A DNA stretch of 64,000 nt, taken from contig NZ_JAUSXT010000001.1 in assembly GCF_030816235.1 (NCBI RefSeq), forward strand, positions 1,178,001-1,242,000. The letters run 5' to 3'. The notes under the pieces were generated by a model. That model searched no databases. It saw only the letters and a program-made list of their open reading frames with translations, and was not told where the DNA came from. Made by a program: the position numbers and the translations under genes. Positions 1 through 8,953 of this stretch are shown here, piece after piece. Source of the stretch: Microbacterium sp. W4I4 (lineage in GTDB: Bacteria; Actinomycetota; Actinomycetes; Actinomycetales; Microbacteriaceae). Numbering within the stretch: position 1 is the stretch's first letter; the number at the start of each line of letters is the position of its first letter.

Positions 1-708
1 ATGGCCAACCCGCCGTTCAACATCAAGGACTGGGCACGCAACGAGTCCGACCCGCGGTGGCGCTACGGAGTGCCCCCTACCGGCAATGCGAACTACGCGT
101 GGATCCAGCACATCCTGTCGAAGCTGGCGCCCGGTGGCACGGCCGGCGTGGTGATGGCGAACGGCTCGATGTCGTCGAACTCGGGTGGCGAGGGTCAGAT
201 CCGCGCGCAGATCGTCGAGGCCGACATGGTCTCGTGCATGGTCGCCCTGCCGACGCAGCTGTTCCGCTCGACGGGCATTCCGGTCTGCGTCTGGTTCTTC
301 GCGAAGGACAAGACGGCGGGCGCCGGCGGATCGGTCGATCGCACCGGCCAGGTGCTCTTCATCGATGCCCGAAACCTCGGTCACATGGTCGACCGCGCCG
401 AGCGCGCCCTGTCCGACGACGACATCGCCAAGATCGCCCACACCTTCCACGCCTGGCGCGGCATCGAGACCGACGCTCCCGAGTACACCGACACCCCCGG
501 CTTCAGCTACTCCGCGACCCTCGCCGAGATCAAGGCCGCCGACTACGCACTCACCCCGGGCCGCTACGTCGGCGCCCCCGAGGAAGAGGACGACGGCGAG
601 CCCATCGAGCAGAAGCTCGAGCGTCTGAAGGGCGAGCTGTTCGCCCAGTTCGAGGAGTCAGAACGTCTGGCAGCCGTCGTGCGCGAGCAGCTGGGGAGGG
701 TGTCGTGA
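1..708 (+). CDS. hsdM: Type I restriction-modification DNA methyltransferase subunit HsdM (5' end outside window)
   Basis: This is the C-terminal 235 residues of the N6-adenine methyltransferase subunit of a type I RM enzyme, which modifies the adenine in the target chosen by HsdS. The visible part opens with the catalytic NPPF motif (motif IV, residues 3-6). The SAM-binding motif I must lie upstream, so the ATG at base 1 is internal and the true start is outside the window. The C-terminal charged helical tail, rich in Glu/Gln/Arg, fits the HsdM segment that packs on HsdS. The stop TGA at 706-708 overlaps the GTG start of hsdS at 705, so the two are translationally coupled. The identity is firm. 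Confidence 0.93.
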   Translation: MANPPFNIKDWARNESDPRWRYGVPPTGNANYAWIQHILSKLAPGGTAGVVMANGSMSSNSGGEGQIRAQIVEADMVSCMVALPTQLFRSTGIPVCVWFFAKDKTAGAGGSVDRTGQVLFIDARNLGHMVDRAERALSDDDIAKIAHTFHAWRGIETDAPEYTDTPGFSYSATLAEIKAADYALTPGRYVGAPEEEDDGEPIEQKLERLKGELFAQFEESERLAAVVREQLGRVS

Positions 709-1916
709 GCGTCACCACTCTCGCAGGAAAGGTTGTGCTCCACCGCGGCCAGTCCTACCAGAGCGCCCTTCTCGACGAGCCTGGGCCCCATCTTCTTGGA
801 CTTGGCACGATCGCACGCAACGGCGGGTTCAACGGCTCTTCGCTGCGCACGTACGGCGGAGCGTCACCTGAACGGATCCTTCTTCGTCCCGGCGACCTCT
901 ATCTGTCCCTTAAGGATGTCACGCACAAAGCCGAGCTCCTCGGCGCGGTATCTCGCGTACCTTCGACGGTCCCTCTCGGACGTTTGACCCAAGACACCGT
1001 CAGGTTGCAGATCGTCGACCCGTGCATTGACGCGATGTATCTCTATTGGTTGCTGCAGTCTCCGACTTACCGCGCCTATTGCAGAGCACATGGCACGGGC
1101 ACCACCAACCTCGATCTGAGTCGCAACGATTTCCTAGCGTTTGAGTTTCGCCTCCCACCTCTCCCCGAGCAACAGGCAATCGCCGAGGTGCTGGGCGCTC
1201 TCGACGACAAGATCGCCGCCAACGTAACGAAGGTCACACTGCTCTTGGAGGTGGTGAGCGCCGAGTTCACGAAACGGTTTGGAGATCGCCGCCTGGACAT
1301 CGAGCTTGGCACGCTAGCCGAGATCGTCGATTGTCTGCACTCGAAGAAGCCGGAGCGTGTATCGGCCGGTCGGATGCTGATGCAGCTCAATAACATCCGT
1401 GACGATGGGCTTGTTGACGACGCCACGACTTACTCCATCGCGGAGCAGGATTACGACCGATGGTCGGCACGATTCGAGACACGCGCCTGGGACTTTGTAA
1501 TCACGAACGTTGGGAGGATCGGCGCAGTCGCTAGAATCCCTGTCGGTTACGTCGCCGCGCTTGGTAGAAACATGACGGGCATTCGACCACGAGATGCTGA
1601 CGAATCCGGCTCATTCATCGCCGCAGCGTTGCTATCGTCCGCGGTACGGCGCGAGATCGAACAGCGGACAGACGCAGGGAGCGTAATGAATGCGCTCAAC
1701 GTCAGAAGTATTCCGCTCCTGCGACTACAAGAGTCGTCCGCTGTCGAGCGCGCTACCTTCCATGAGGTGGCTGCGCCGCTCCTCGAGAGCGCCGACACGA
1801 CACTCGCCGAGAACCGCGCCCTCGCGGCAGCGCGCGACGCGCTGCTCCCCAAGCTCATGTCCGGCGCACTCCGTGTCAAGGACGCCGCCAAAATCACAGA
1901 AGAAGCAGGTCTCTGA
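705..1916 (+). CDS. hsdS: Type I restriction-modification specificity subunit HsdS
   Basis: HsdS gives the complex its sequence specificity through two target-recognition domains. In the 403-residue product, TRD1 covers about residues 1-145. The conserved spacer helix begins with LPPLPEQQ at residues 150-157. TRD2 covers about 200-345, and the closing helix near residues 365-395 carries a typical ARDALLPKLMSGAL-type motif. The GTG at 705 is chosen because it overlaps the hsdM stop and follows GGGGAGGG at 692-699. The region is visibly richer in A+T and less biased in codon use than its neighbours, as is usual for specificity genes that exchange TRDs by recombination. The stop TGA shares its A with the ATG of the next gene. 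Confidence 0.92.
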   Translation: MSVTTLAGKVVLHRGQSYQSALLDEPGPHLLGLGTIARNGGFNGSSLRTYGGASPERILLRPGDLYLSLKDVTHKAELLGAVSRVPSTVPLGRLTQDTVRLQIVDPCIDAMYLYWLLQSPTYRAYCRAHGTGTTNLDLSRNDFLAFEFRLPPLPEQQAIAEVLGALDDKIAANVTKVTLLLEVVSAEFTKRFGDRRLDIELGTLAEIVDCLHSKKPERVSAGRMLMQLNNIRDDGLVDDATTYSIAEQDYDRWSARFETRAWDFVITNVGRIGAVARIPVGYVAALGRNMTGIRPRDADESGSFIAAALLSSAVRREIEQRTDAGSVMNALNVRSIPLLRLQESSAVERATFHEVAAPLLESADTTLAENRALAAARDALLPKLMSGALRVKDAAKITEEAGL

Positions 1917-2554
1917 TGCTCAAGAACCGGATCCTCGTAACGTCGCTGGTTGTCGTTATTGTGCTGCTGATCGGGGGTGGGATCTTCCTCGCCGTCAAGA
2001 CACCGATGCTGGGTTCCCTGTTCGCCACCGAAACCGAAGAGAGCAGTTCGCAGGTGATCACCTCGATCACGCAGACGGAGGAGGTGTCATTGCTCAGCCT
2101 CGGCATCCAGGGCATCGACTCGAAGAAGGCGAACAGCAAGGTTCCGTTCCTCGGCCTCGACATCCTCGGCAGCGAGCGGGCGACCTTCCTGCAGTACGAG
2201 TTCACGGCCAAGCTCGGCTTTGACGGCGCGGAGACGAAGATCGAGAACGTCGACGAAGACGCCTATCGCATCTCGATCCCGGAGTTCATCTTCATCGGGC
2301 ACAGTGACGTGAAGTTCGAGCTCATCGCCGACAACAGCGGCGGTCTGAGCGTCTTCACTCCCGAGATCAAACAGATCGACATGGTCAACAAAGTGCTTGA
2401 CAGTAAGCAGCAGGCGAAGTACATCGAAGACAACGAACAGACCCTCCGAGAACAGGCCATCGCCTTCTACACCGGAATCATTCACGCGATCGACCCGAAG
2501 GTCACCCTCGACTTCGTGTTCGCTGGAGACCCCGCCGGGGTCGACAATGGCTGA
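1916..2554 (+). CDS. DUF4230-type membrane-anchored protein inside the RM operon
   Basis: This is a 212-residue protein with a short positively charged N-terminus and one hydrophobic segment at about residues 6-29, followed by a mixed alpha/beta domain outside the membrane. The segment ITQTEEVSLLSLGIQGI and the overall layout resemble the DUF4230 family, which has no defined biochemical role; this assignment is from memory of the family. The ATG overlaps the hsdS stop by one base and the 3' end overlaps the next gene by 8 nt. It is therefore co-translated with hsdS and the helical gene. The position suggests an accessory role in the RM or defence locus, such as membrane anchoring or sensing, but no function can be read from the sequence. 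Confidence 0.72.
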   Translation: MLKNRILVTSLVVVIVLLIGGGIFLAVKTPMLGSLFATETEESSSQVITSITQTEEVSLLSLGIQGIDSKKANSKVPFLGLDILGSERATFLQYEFTAKLGFDGAETKIENVDEDAYRISIPEFIFIGHSDVKFELIADNSGGLSVFTPEIKQIDMVNKVLDSKQQAKYIEDNEQTLREQAIAFYTGIIHAIDPKVTLDFVFAGDPAGVDNG

Positions 2555-3872
2555 CGACGTCGACGTCCTCAGCGACGACCACGAGATCGAGCTGATCAGC
2601 GACGGTGACGGCGTCGCTGTGATCGGCCCGCCACTGGCGGTCGAGCAGTTCCTGACGTCGCGCGGCCTGGAGTCCCGGGAACTCGGGCTGCAGAAAATCG
2701 GGACCAAGCTGAGCGCCGCTTCGGGCATCGCTCAAGTCGGCTCTCACGTCGCCGAGAACTCGGGCCGGTGGATCAAGCTCACCAAGGATTCGGCGAAGCG
2801 GCTCAAGGAGCTGGAACCGATGGCGGGGTCCTCCGACAAGATCGCTCGAGCCATCGTCACCGAGAACGGCAAGATCAAGGGCGTCCTGGAGTTCGTCCGT
2901 ACGCCTGGGTCGAAGCTCAGCAATCCGGCACTGCTGGCCGGCGCCGCCGGCATCATGGCGCAGTTGGCCATGCAGCAGACCATGGACGAGATCATCGACT
3001 ACCTCGCGAAGATCGACGCGAAGGTCGATGATGTACTGCGCGCGCAGAAGGACGCGGCTCTCGCCGACATGATCGGCGTGGAGTTCGTCATCGAAGAGGC
3101 CATGACGATCCGCGAAGAGGTCGGGTACGTCTCGGCCGTCACGTGGTCGAAGGTGCAGGCCACCACAGCGACCGTCGCAAGCACACAGGCGTACGCGCTG
3201 CGACAGCTGGATGCGCTGGCCGAGAGGCTCGAACGCACCGCGAAGATGGGCGACCTCGCCGACCTCACGAAGAAGGCCGAGGTCACCGTGCAGGAGTGGC
3301 TGGCAGTTCTCGCTCGCTGCTTCCAACTGCAGGATGCAACGGCCGTGCTCGAGATCGATCGGGTGCTCGACGCATCCCCCGACGACCCGGGTGAAGTGGA
3401 GCGGCACCGCCGCGGCCTGCGCGCGGCCCGCGACAACCGCAAAGCACTCATAGCCCGTACGACCGCGTCGCTCATCGCACGTCTGGATGCCGCCGCTGCA
3501 CGAGCGAACAGCAAGGTGCTGCTCTCTCCCAACTCCTCCCGCAAGGTCGTGCACGGCAGCAACCTGATCACCGGCGACGTCACCGACTTCCACACCCGGC
3601 TCAGCATCGAACACGTGCACGACGCCATCGAGGCGAGGCGCTGGATCGAAGCCGCCGACGACGTGCGTGAAGACGTCGTCGAGGCCGGAGCCAACACCGC
3701 GGAAGCAGTCGGCCGCTTCGCCGGCGAAACGCTCGACAATGCCCGAGTCGGGACCGGGAGGCTTCTCTCGAGTCTCAGCGAGCGTCTGCTGCGCAAGGAT
3801 GCCGAACCTCACGGCAACCTCGAGGACGCGGAAGAGAGCCATACCCCAGACCCTCCGAAGCTTTCCAAATGA
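2547..3872 (+). CDS. Helical protein of unknown function, third gene of the RM operon
   Basis: I do not recognise a named family for this 441-residue product. It is almost entirely predicted helix. A hydrophobic or amphipathic stretch lies at about residues 128-150 (ALLAGAAGIMAQLAMQQ), followed by heptad-rich helices typical of coiled coil. The C-terminal third is charged and ends in a Pro/Ser/Asp-rich tail. I recall uncharacterised actinobacterial homologues of similar length. The ATG at 2547 is chosen because it overlaps the end of the DUF4230 gene by 8 nt; the open frame extends 50 codons upstream but only as a shadow of that gene. The tight overlap suggests it works with the DUF4230 protein, perhaps as a membrane-tethered pair. 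Confidence 0.7.
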   Translation: MADDVDVLSDDHEIELISDGDGVAVIGPPLAVEQFLTSRGLESRELGLQKIGTKLSAASGIAQVGSHVAENSGRWIKLTKDSAKRLKELEPMAGSSDKIARAIVTENGKIKGVLEFVRTPGSKLSNPALLAGAAGIMAQLAMQQTMDEIIDYLAKIDAKVDDVLRAQKDAALADMIGVEFVIEEAMTIREEVGYVSAVTWSKVQATTATVASTQAYALRQLDALAERLERTAKMGDLADLTKKAEVTVQEWLAVLARCFQLQDATAVLEIDRVLDASPDDPGEVERHRRGLRAARDNRKALIARTTASLIARLDAAAARANSKVLLSPNSSRKVVHGSNLITGDVTDFHTRLSIEHVHDAIEARRWIEAADDVREDVVEAGANTAEAVGRFAGETLDNARVGTGRLLSSLSERLLRKDAEPHGNLEDAEESHTPDPPKLSK

Positions 3873-3877
3873 CTCCA

Positions 3878-3912
3878 AAGAAGTAAGCTAAAGCATCTTT
3901 TCTTTACTTCTT
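3878..3912. promoter_or_regulatory. AT-rich inverted repeat in front of fic-hsdR
   Basis: AAGAAGTAA (3878-3886) is repeated exactly as TTACTTCTT (3904-3912) with 17 nt between. The block is the most AT-rich stretch nearby and fills the only real gap in the RM operon, 26 nt before the fic start. It could be an operator for the winged-helix domain of the Fic protein, or a weak terminator/promoter separating hsdMS from fic-hsdR. The perfect 9-bp arms are seen; the function is inferred. Confidence 0.5.
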
Positions 3913-3937
3913 GCTTCGGACTTCGAAAGGAACGATC

Positions 3938-5131
3938 ATGCGAGCCGACCTATATGTCAGTGACCGCTTCGGCTCCCTGGTCGCGAAGCCGGGCGGACCT
4001 TGGCCGCATCCGTTCTTCCTGCCTGCGCCTCTTCCGCGCGCGCTCACGCTGACCCCGGAGTCGCTGGCTGCCGTATCCCGGGCAGACCTGGCGCTCGGGC
4101 GACTGGCGGGCCTTGCGACCCTCATCGACGATCCTGAGTTGCTGCTCGGCCCTTCAATGGCCCAAGAGGCCCTGGCCAGCTCCCGCATCGAGGGGACACA
4201 GGCATCACTCAGCGATGTCCTCAGTGCGGAGACCTCCGAAGATCCGATCGTGGACGAGAACCTTCGAGAGGTGGCGAACTACCTCGACGCGATCGCCCAG
4301 GGGCGCGAGCTGATCAAGACCTGGCCCCTCACGCAGCGATTCTTCTGCGCACTCCATGCCACGCTGCTCACTGGCGTGCGAGGCGAGGAGAAGTTCCCCG
4401 GTGAGCTGAGAAAGTCGCCGGTGTGGATCGGCTCGCCCAACGCGCGTCCGGAGACCGCTCGATTCATCCCTCCGCATCACGACCGCCTCGGCGAGGTGCT
4501 CGCCGATTGGGAGCGGTTCGTGAACGAACCCTCGTCAATGCCTCCCGTGCTGCGCGCGGCGCTCATGCACTACCAGTTCGAGACCATTCACCCGTTCCTC
4601 GACGGGAACGGGCGCATCGGCCGACTTCTGATCGGCTTCGAACTGATGGCCGACGGCGTGATCCCCGCCCCGATCGTTCCGATCTCCGGCTATTTCGAGA
4701 AACACCGCGAGCAGTACTATGCCCGCCTCCAAGCAGTCCGCGAGCGCGGCGAGATCGAAGAATGGATCCAGTTCTTCTGCGAGGGGATCGAGCAGCAATC
4801 GAACCAGAGCGCGGACAGGATCCGTGCCCTGGTTCACCTTCGCGAACGATATCGCCGAGAGACGATCAACGATCGCACGGCTCTCAGCTCAGTCATCGAC
4901 CTCATCTTCCGCAACCCCGTCGTCACCGCATCAGCTGTGATGCGCCTTGCCGACGTGAGCCGGCCCACGGCATCCGCCGCCCTACGAAAGGCGGAATCGC
5001 GCGGCTGGCTCCGCTCAGCCGGACGCTGGGGGCGCGGCGGACGCGAGCGGTGGATCGCCACCGAGATCTGGGCCGCCGTCACCGACGAGCCGGCCTTCGA
5101 GACCAGCAATCCGGAAGGGCACACACAATGA
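3938..5131 (+). CDS. Fic family protein (class II, self-inhibited) with C-terminal winged helix
   Basis: Fic enzymes transfer AMP (or other phosphate-containing groups) to protein hydroxyls. The 397-residue product has the core motif HPFLDGNGRIGR at residues 208-219 with catalytic His208. An N-terminal inhibitory motif, SSRIEG, at residues 81-86 matches the S/TxxxE[G/N] helix of class II Fic proteins, so activity should be autoinhibited. The last 80 or so residues look like a winged helix (TASAVMRLADVSRPTASAAL), giving the protein a likely DNA-binding or autoregulatory role. The ATG at 3938 is chosen over one 27 nt upstream because GAAAGG precedes it by 7 nt. Its stop overlaps the hsdR ATG (ATGA). 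Fic genes are common passengers in type I RM loci; the target here is unknown. Confidence 0.88.
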   Translation: MRADLYVSDRFGSLVAKPGGPWPHPFFLPAPLPRALTLTPESLAAVSRADLALGRLAGLATLIDDPELLLGPSMAQEALASSRIEGTQASLSDVLSAETSEDPIVDENLREVANYLDAIAQGRELIKTWPLTQRFFCALHATLLTGVRGEEKFPGELRKSPVWIGSPNARPETARFIPPHHDRLGEVLADWERFVNEPSSMPPVLRAALMHYQFETIHPFLDGNGRIGRLLIGFELMADGVIPAPIVPISGYFEKHREQYYARLQAVRERGEIEEWIQFFCEGIEQQSNQSADRIRALVHLRERYRRETINDRTALSSVIDLIFRNPVVTASAVMRLADVSRPTASAALRKAESRGWLRSAGRWGRGGRERWIATEIWAAVTDEPAFETSNPEGHTQ

Positions 5132-8100
5132 CCGCCATCTCCGAATCGGTCTGGGAGCAGAACGCCCAGAACACCCTCTCCGAGCCGCTCGGGTGGAAGC
5201 CGCTGCGTGGCGACCAGATCGCACCCGGCTCCGGCGAGCGCGAGAGCTGGGACGAACTGCTCATCCGGCCGCGACTGCTCGAGGCGCTGCGACGGCTCAA
5301 CCCCGGCGTTCCCGCCCAGTATCTGCAGCAGGCGCTCGTCGAGATCGCCTCGCCGACCTCACAGGACGCCATCACCGAGAACCAGCGCATCCACCGCTAC
5401 CTGACCGGTGGCTACCCGCTCAGCTATATCGATGTCGACGGTGAGGAACAGAATCCCTCGCTGCGACTGCTCAGCACAGACCCGGCGCAGAACGATTGGC
5501 TGACCGTGACACAGGTCACCATCCGCCAGAACACCCCCGGCCATGGTGAAGTGCATCGCCGGTTCGACATCGTCCTCTACGTCAACGGCATGCCGCTCAG
5601 CATCCTGGAGCTGAAGAAGGCCAGCGTCGGCACCTCCGCCGCGCACGCCCAGCTGCAGACCTATCTGCGCGAATTGCCGATGGTGTTCCGCTTCTGCGTG
5701 TTCACGCTCGCCAGCAACGGGCTCGAGGCGAAGTACGGCACGCCGTTCACCCCTCTCAACCACTTCTCGCCCTGGAACGTCGACGACGACGGCCGGCCGC
5801 TGCAGCAACCGCGGATGGAGAACGGCGAATCCGTTCACCCCCTCGACGACGCACTGAACGGCCTTTACAACCAGGAGCGCTTCCTGCAGCTGGTGCGCAA
5901 CTTCACCGCGTTCGACGAGGGGTCGGACGGGCTCATCAAGCGCATCGCGAAGCCCCACCAGTACTTCGCCGTGAACAAGGCCATCGGCAAGACCGTGCAG
6001 GCCGTCGAGACCAACGGCAAAGCGGGCGTCGTCTGGCACACCCAGGGCTCGGGCAAGTCGATGGAGATGGAGCTCTACGCCAACCTCACCTCACGTCATC
6101 CGCGCCTGAAGAACCCCACCATCGTCGTCATCACCGACCGCAACGAGCTCGACGGGCAGCTCTTCCAGACCTTCGACCAGTCGCTGCTGCTGGCCGAGAA
6201 GCCCGTGCAGATCGGCAGCCGCAGCCAGCTGCGCGATGAACTGCAGGCCCGCAACACCGGCGGCATCTACTTCACCACCCTGCAGAAGTTCGGAATCAGC
6301 AAGGCCGAGAAGGATGCCGGCCTCCAGCATCCGCTTCTCAGCGAACGCCGCAACATCATCGTTGTCGTCGACGAGGCGCACCGCAGCCACTACGACGACC
6401 TCGACGGATACGCGCACCACCTGCGCCGCGCACTCCCCCACGCGACGCTCATCGCCTTCACGGGCACGCCGATCTCCTTCGCCGAACGCAACACGCAGGA
6501 GGTGTTCGGCCCGTACATCGACGTCTACGACCTGAGCCGTGCCGTCGACGACGGAGCCACCGTGCCGGTGTACTTCGAACCGCGCCTCATCAAAGTGCAG
6601 TTCGCCGACGACGCCTCCCCCGAAGACATCGACGAAGCAGCCGACGAGTACACGCTCGGACTCGACGAAGCCGAGCGCGCACGACTGGAGGCGTCCGTCG
6701 CGGTCGTCAACGCCGTATACGGCACCCCCGAGCGCATCGATGCACTCGCCGACGACCTGCTCGCCCACTGGGAGAAGCGCCGCGAGGCCATGAAGCCGTT
6801 CATCGAGGGCCCGGGCAAGGCGCTCATCGTCGGCGGCACCCGGGAGATCTGCGCGAAGCTCTACGCCGCCATCATCGAACGGCGCCCCGACTGGCATTCC
6901 GACGCGCTGGACGCCGGCCGCATCAAGGTCGTCTACTCCGGAACCGCGAGCGACCAGCCGCCGGTCAGCGATCACGTGCGGCGCGATTCTGAGAACACCG
7001 TCATCAAGGAGCGGTTGAAGGATGCCGAGGACGAGCTGGAGCTCGTGATCGTCAAGGACATGATGCTCACCGGCTTCGATGCCCCTCCGCTGCACACCCT
7101 GTACCTCGACAGGCCTCTCAAGGGAGCGCTGCTCATGCAGACCCTCGCCAGGGTCAACCGCACGTTCCGAGGCAAGAAGGACGGCCTGCTCGTCGCCTAT
7201 GCGCCCCTCGCCGACAACCTCGCGCGGGCTCTGCAGGAATACACCGTCACCGACCAGGAGAAGAAGCCCGTCGGGCGCAGCGTGGAAGAGGCGGAGGAGC
7301 TGGCGCTCGCCTACCTCGAGCAGATCCGCCCCCTGCTGAGCGGATGCGATTGGCGAGGCAAGCTGGCCGCCGGCGGGCCGAAGGCCCTGCTGAACGCCGC
7401 GACGATGGCCACGAACTTCATCCGCGAGGCAAGCCGCAATCAGGCGAAGGCCGGCGACGAGGCCGAACTGCCCGCCGCGCGATTCCGTCGCCTCAGCAGT
7501 CAACTCGCGCGGGTCTGGGCGCTGGCATCCGGTGGCAGCACCCTCGGCGAGCTGCGCGACGAGATCGCCTTCTACGGCGAGGTGCGCGTGTGGATGGCCC
7601 GCTTCGACGCCCAGGATCGTCAGGCACGGGACGAGCCGATCCCCGATGAGATCCAACGGCTCCTCGGCCTTCTCATCGCGGAGTCGACCTCGACCGGAGA
7701 GGTCATCGACATCTACCAAGCCGCCGGGATGCCACGGCTGTCGCTCGACAACCTCAGCACCGACTTCGTCGATCAGGTGCAGAACGCCCACAATCCGCAG
7801 CTCGCCATCGAAGCGCTGCGGGCGGCGCTCATCGACGAGAGCCTGACCGTCTCGCACGGCAACCTCGTGCGCCAGCGCGCGTTCAGTGAGCGGATCGCCG
7901 AGATCATGTTCCGTTACACGAACCAGCAGCTCACCTCGGCCGAAGTGATCGCCGAGCTGGTGGAGCTGGCCAAGGACGTCGCCGCTGAGGCATCACGCGG
8001 AGAGACCTTCTCCCCGCCGCTCTCGAACGACGAACTCGCCTTCTACGACGCGGTCGCGACCAACGAATCCGCGGTCGAGGTGCAGGGCGACGACGTGCTC

Positions 8101-8313
8101 GCTCAGATCGCCCGCGAGCTGGTGTCGATCATGCGGCGCGACGTCCGCACCGACTGGACCGTGCGAGACGACGTGCGCGCCAAGCTGCGCTCATCGATCA
8201 AACGACTGCTGGTCAAGTACAAGTACCCGCCCGACCGGCAACCCGGCGCCATCGGCCTCGTGATGGAGCAGATGGAGGCGATGGCACCGCGCTACGCGTC
8301 CGATCGGGGCTGA
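5128..8313 (+). CDS. hsdR: Type I restriction endonuclease motor/nuclease subunit HsdR
   Basis: HsdR provides ATP-driven DNA translocation and cleavage when the target is unmethylated. The 1061-residue protein has an N-terminal PD-(D/E)xK nuclease domain (RRFDIVLYVNGMPLSILELKK, about residues 150-170). A superfamily 2 helicase core follows, with Walker A HTQGSGKS (about residue 310), DEAH in VVVDEAHRSH (about 415) and FTGTP (about 445). Motif VI-like LMQTLARVNRTFRGK follows at about 670. A long helical C-terminal region for contact with the methylase core completes it. All key motifs are intact, so the system appears functional. The ATG overlaps the fic stop by 4 nt, so Fic and HsdR are made together. 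The end converges on a lipoprotein gene. Confidence 0.95.
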   Translation: MTAISESVWEQNAQNTLSEPLGWKPLRGDQIAPGSGERESWDELLIRPRLLEALRRLNPGVPAQYLQQALVEIASPTSQDAITENQRIHRYLTGGYPLSYIDVDGEEQNPSLRLLSTDPAQNDWLTVTQVTIRQNTPGHGEVHRRFDIVLYVNGMPLSILELKKASVGTSAAHAQLQTYLRELPMVFRFCVFTLASNGLEAKYGTPFTPLNHFSPWNVDDDGRPLQQPRMENGESVHPLDDALNGLYNQERFLQLVRNFTAFDEGSDGLIKRIAKPHQYFAVNKAIGKTVQAVETNGKAGVVWHTQGSGKSMEMELYANLTSRHPRLKNPTIVVITDRNELDGQLFQTFDQSLLLAEKPVQIGSRSQLRDELQARNTGGIYFTTLQKFGISKAEKDAGLQHPLLSERRNIIVVVDEAHRSHYDDLDGYAHHLRRALPHATLIAFTGTPISFAERNTQEVFGPYIDVYDLSRAVDDGATVPVYFEPRLIKVQFADDASPEDIDEAADEYTLGLDEAERARLEASVAVVNAVYGTPERIDALADDLLAHWEKRREAMKPFIEGPGKALIVGGTREICAKLYAAIIERRPDWHSDALDAGRIKVVYSGTASDQPPVSDHVRRDSENTVIKERLKDAEDELELVIVKDMMLTGFDAPPLHTLYLDRPLKGALLMQTLARVNRTFRGKKDGLLVAYAPLADNLARALQEYTVTDQEKKPVGRSVEEAEELALAYLEQIRPLLSGCDWRGKLAAGGPKALLNAATMATNFIREASRNQAKAGDEAELPAARFRRLSSQLARVWALASGGSTLGELRDEIAFYGEVRVWMARFDAQDRQARDEPIPDEIQRLLGLLIAESTSTGEVIDIYQAAGMPRLSLDNLSTDFVDQVQNAHNPQLAIEALRAALIDESLTVSHGNLVRQRAFSERIAEIMFRYTNQQLTSAEVIAELVELAKDVAAEASRGETFSPPLSNDELAFYDAVATNESAVEVQGDDVLAQIARELVSIMRRDVRTDWTVRDDVRAKLRSSIKRLLVKYKYPPDRQPGAIGLVMEQMEAMAPRYASDRG

Positions 8314-8318
8314 GCGGG

Positions 8319-8345
8319 CCCTTCGACAGGCTCAGGGACCCATCG
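8319..8345. repeat. Dispersed repeat, single half-site (TTCGACAGGCTCAG family)
   Basis: CCCTTCGACAGGCTCAGGGA, followed by CCCATCG, lies 5 nt after the hsdR stop. The same core recurs as an inverted pair at 29216-29265 and, diverged, inside ppc at 46914-46935. This copy is a single arm between two convergent genes. Confidence 0.7.
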
Positions 8346-8367
8346 CGGCGGTCAGCATCCGTCGTTC

Positions 8368-8868
8368 TCAGCCGCCGATCTTCTCCCCGGCGGGAGACAG
8401 CACCCACCAGATGCCTCCGACGCCCTGGCCGGTCACGTCGCCCGCGGCGGCATCACCGGCGAAGGTGTACAGCGGCCAGCCGTCGAGGGTGACCTGGTGC
8501 TTGCCGTCCGGCGTGTCGATGGTGGCGAGCTCACCGGTCACGCCGTCGGCCTTCGGCTCGGCCGATTCGGACAGGATCGGCGGCCACTTGGCCAGGCAGG
8601 GGCCCGTGCAGGCGCTGGTCGCGGCACCCTGGGTGTCCTTGTCGTACATGTACGCGGTCATCCCGTTGCCGTCGACGACCACCGACCCGAGCGAGGTGTC
8701 GGCGACCTTCAGGCCGCCGTCGGATGCCGCAGGCTGCGACGCCTCCGAGGACGGCGCACCGTAGCCGTCACCGGCGCCATCGGATGCCGGAGTGGTCGAG
8801 CCGCCGGAACCGCAGCCGGTGAGGATCAGGCCGAGGATGAGCGCCCCCGCCGCGAGTGTTCTGCGCAT
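8368..8868 (-). CDS. Secreted lipoprotein with secreted-repeat (Lipoprotein_15/PF03640-like) domain
   Basis: This is a 166-residue exported lipoprotein. The signal peptide ends in the lipobox LTGC (lipidated Cys19), followed by a Gly/Ser/Pro-rich linker to about residue 50. Two halves of the secreted repeat follow: SVVVDGNGMTAYMYDKDTQG with CTGPCLAKWPP, then QVTLDGWPLYTFAGD. These match the PF03640 pattern, whose molecular role is not settled. An ECF-type promoter (TGAACC-N16-CGTTTC, 8913-8940) lies 44 nt upstream, identical in geometry to the one in front of the neighbouring sigma gene. It is therefore probably a target of that sigma factor rather than simply the third gene of the operon. 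Confidence 0.85.
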   Translation of the reverse strand: MRRTLAAGALILGLILTGCGSGGSTTPASDGAGDGYGAPSSEASQPAASDGGLKVADTSLGSVVVDGNGMTAYMYDKDTQGAATSACTGPCLAKWPPILSESAEPKADGVTGELATIDTPDGKHQVTLDGWPLYTFAGDAAAGDVTGQGVGGIWWVLSPAGEKIGG

Positions 8869-8912
8869 GATCGTGTCCCTTCGTCTGCGCTCCGTCGTGA
8901 AGCGCTGACTGT

Positions 8913-8940
8913 GAAACGAGATGCAGGGACGCCGGGTTCA
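8913..8940 (-). promoter_or_regulatory. ECF-type promoter of the lipoprotein gene
   Basis: Read on the minus strand, -35 TGAACC (8935-8940) and -10 CGTTTC (8913-8918) are separated by exactly 16 nt. Hexamers and spacing match the promoter of the adjacent sigma gene (10129-10156) and the divergent one at 10159-10186. The GAAC/CGT combination is the usual ECF sigma pattern. The predicted leader is about 38 nt and includes AAGGGA. Confidence 0.7.
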
Positions 8941-8953
8941 CCGCGAAGCAGAC

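Noticed and set aside
57..704. Open frame ahead of and in frame with hsdS
   Set aside because: It lies entirely within hsdM in another frame, with an Arg/Ala/Pro/Gly composition typical of a GC-rich shadow frame. hsdS starts at the GTG at 705.
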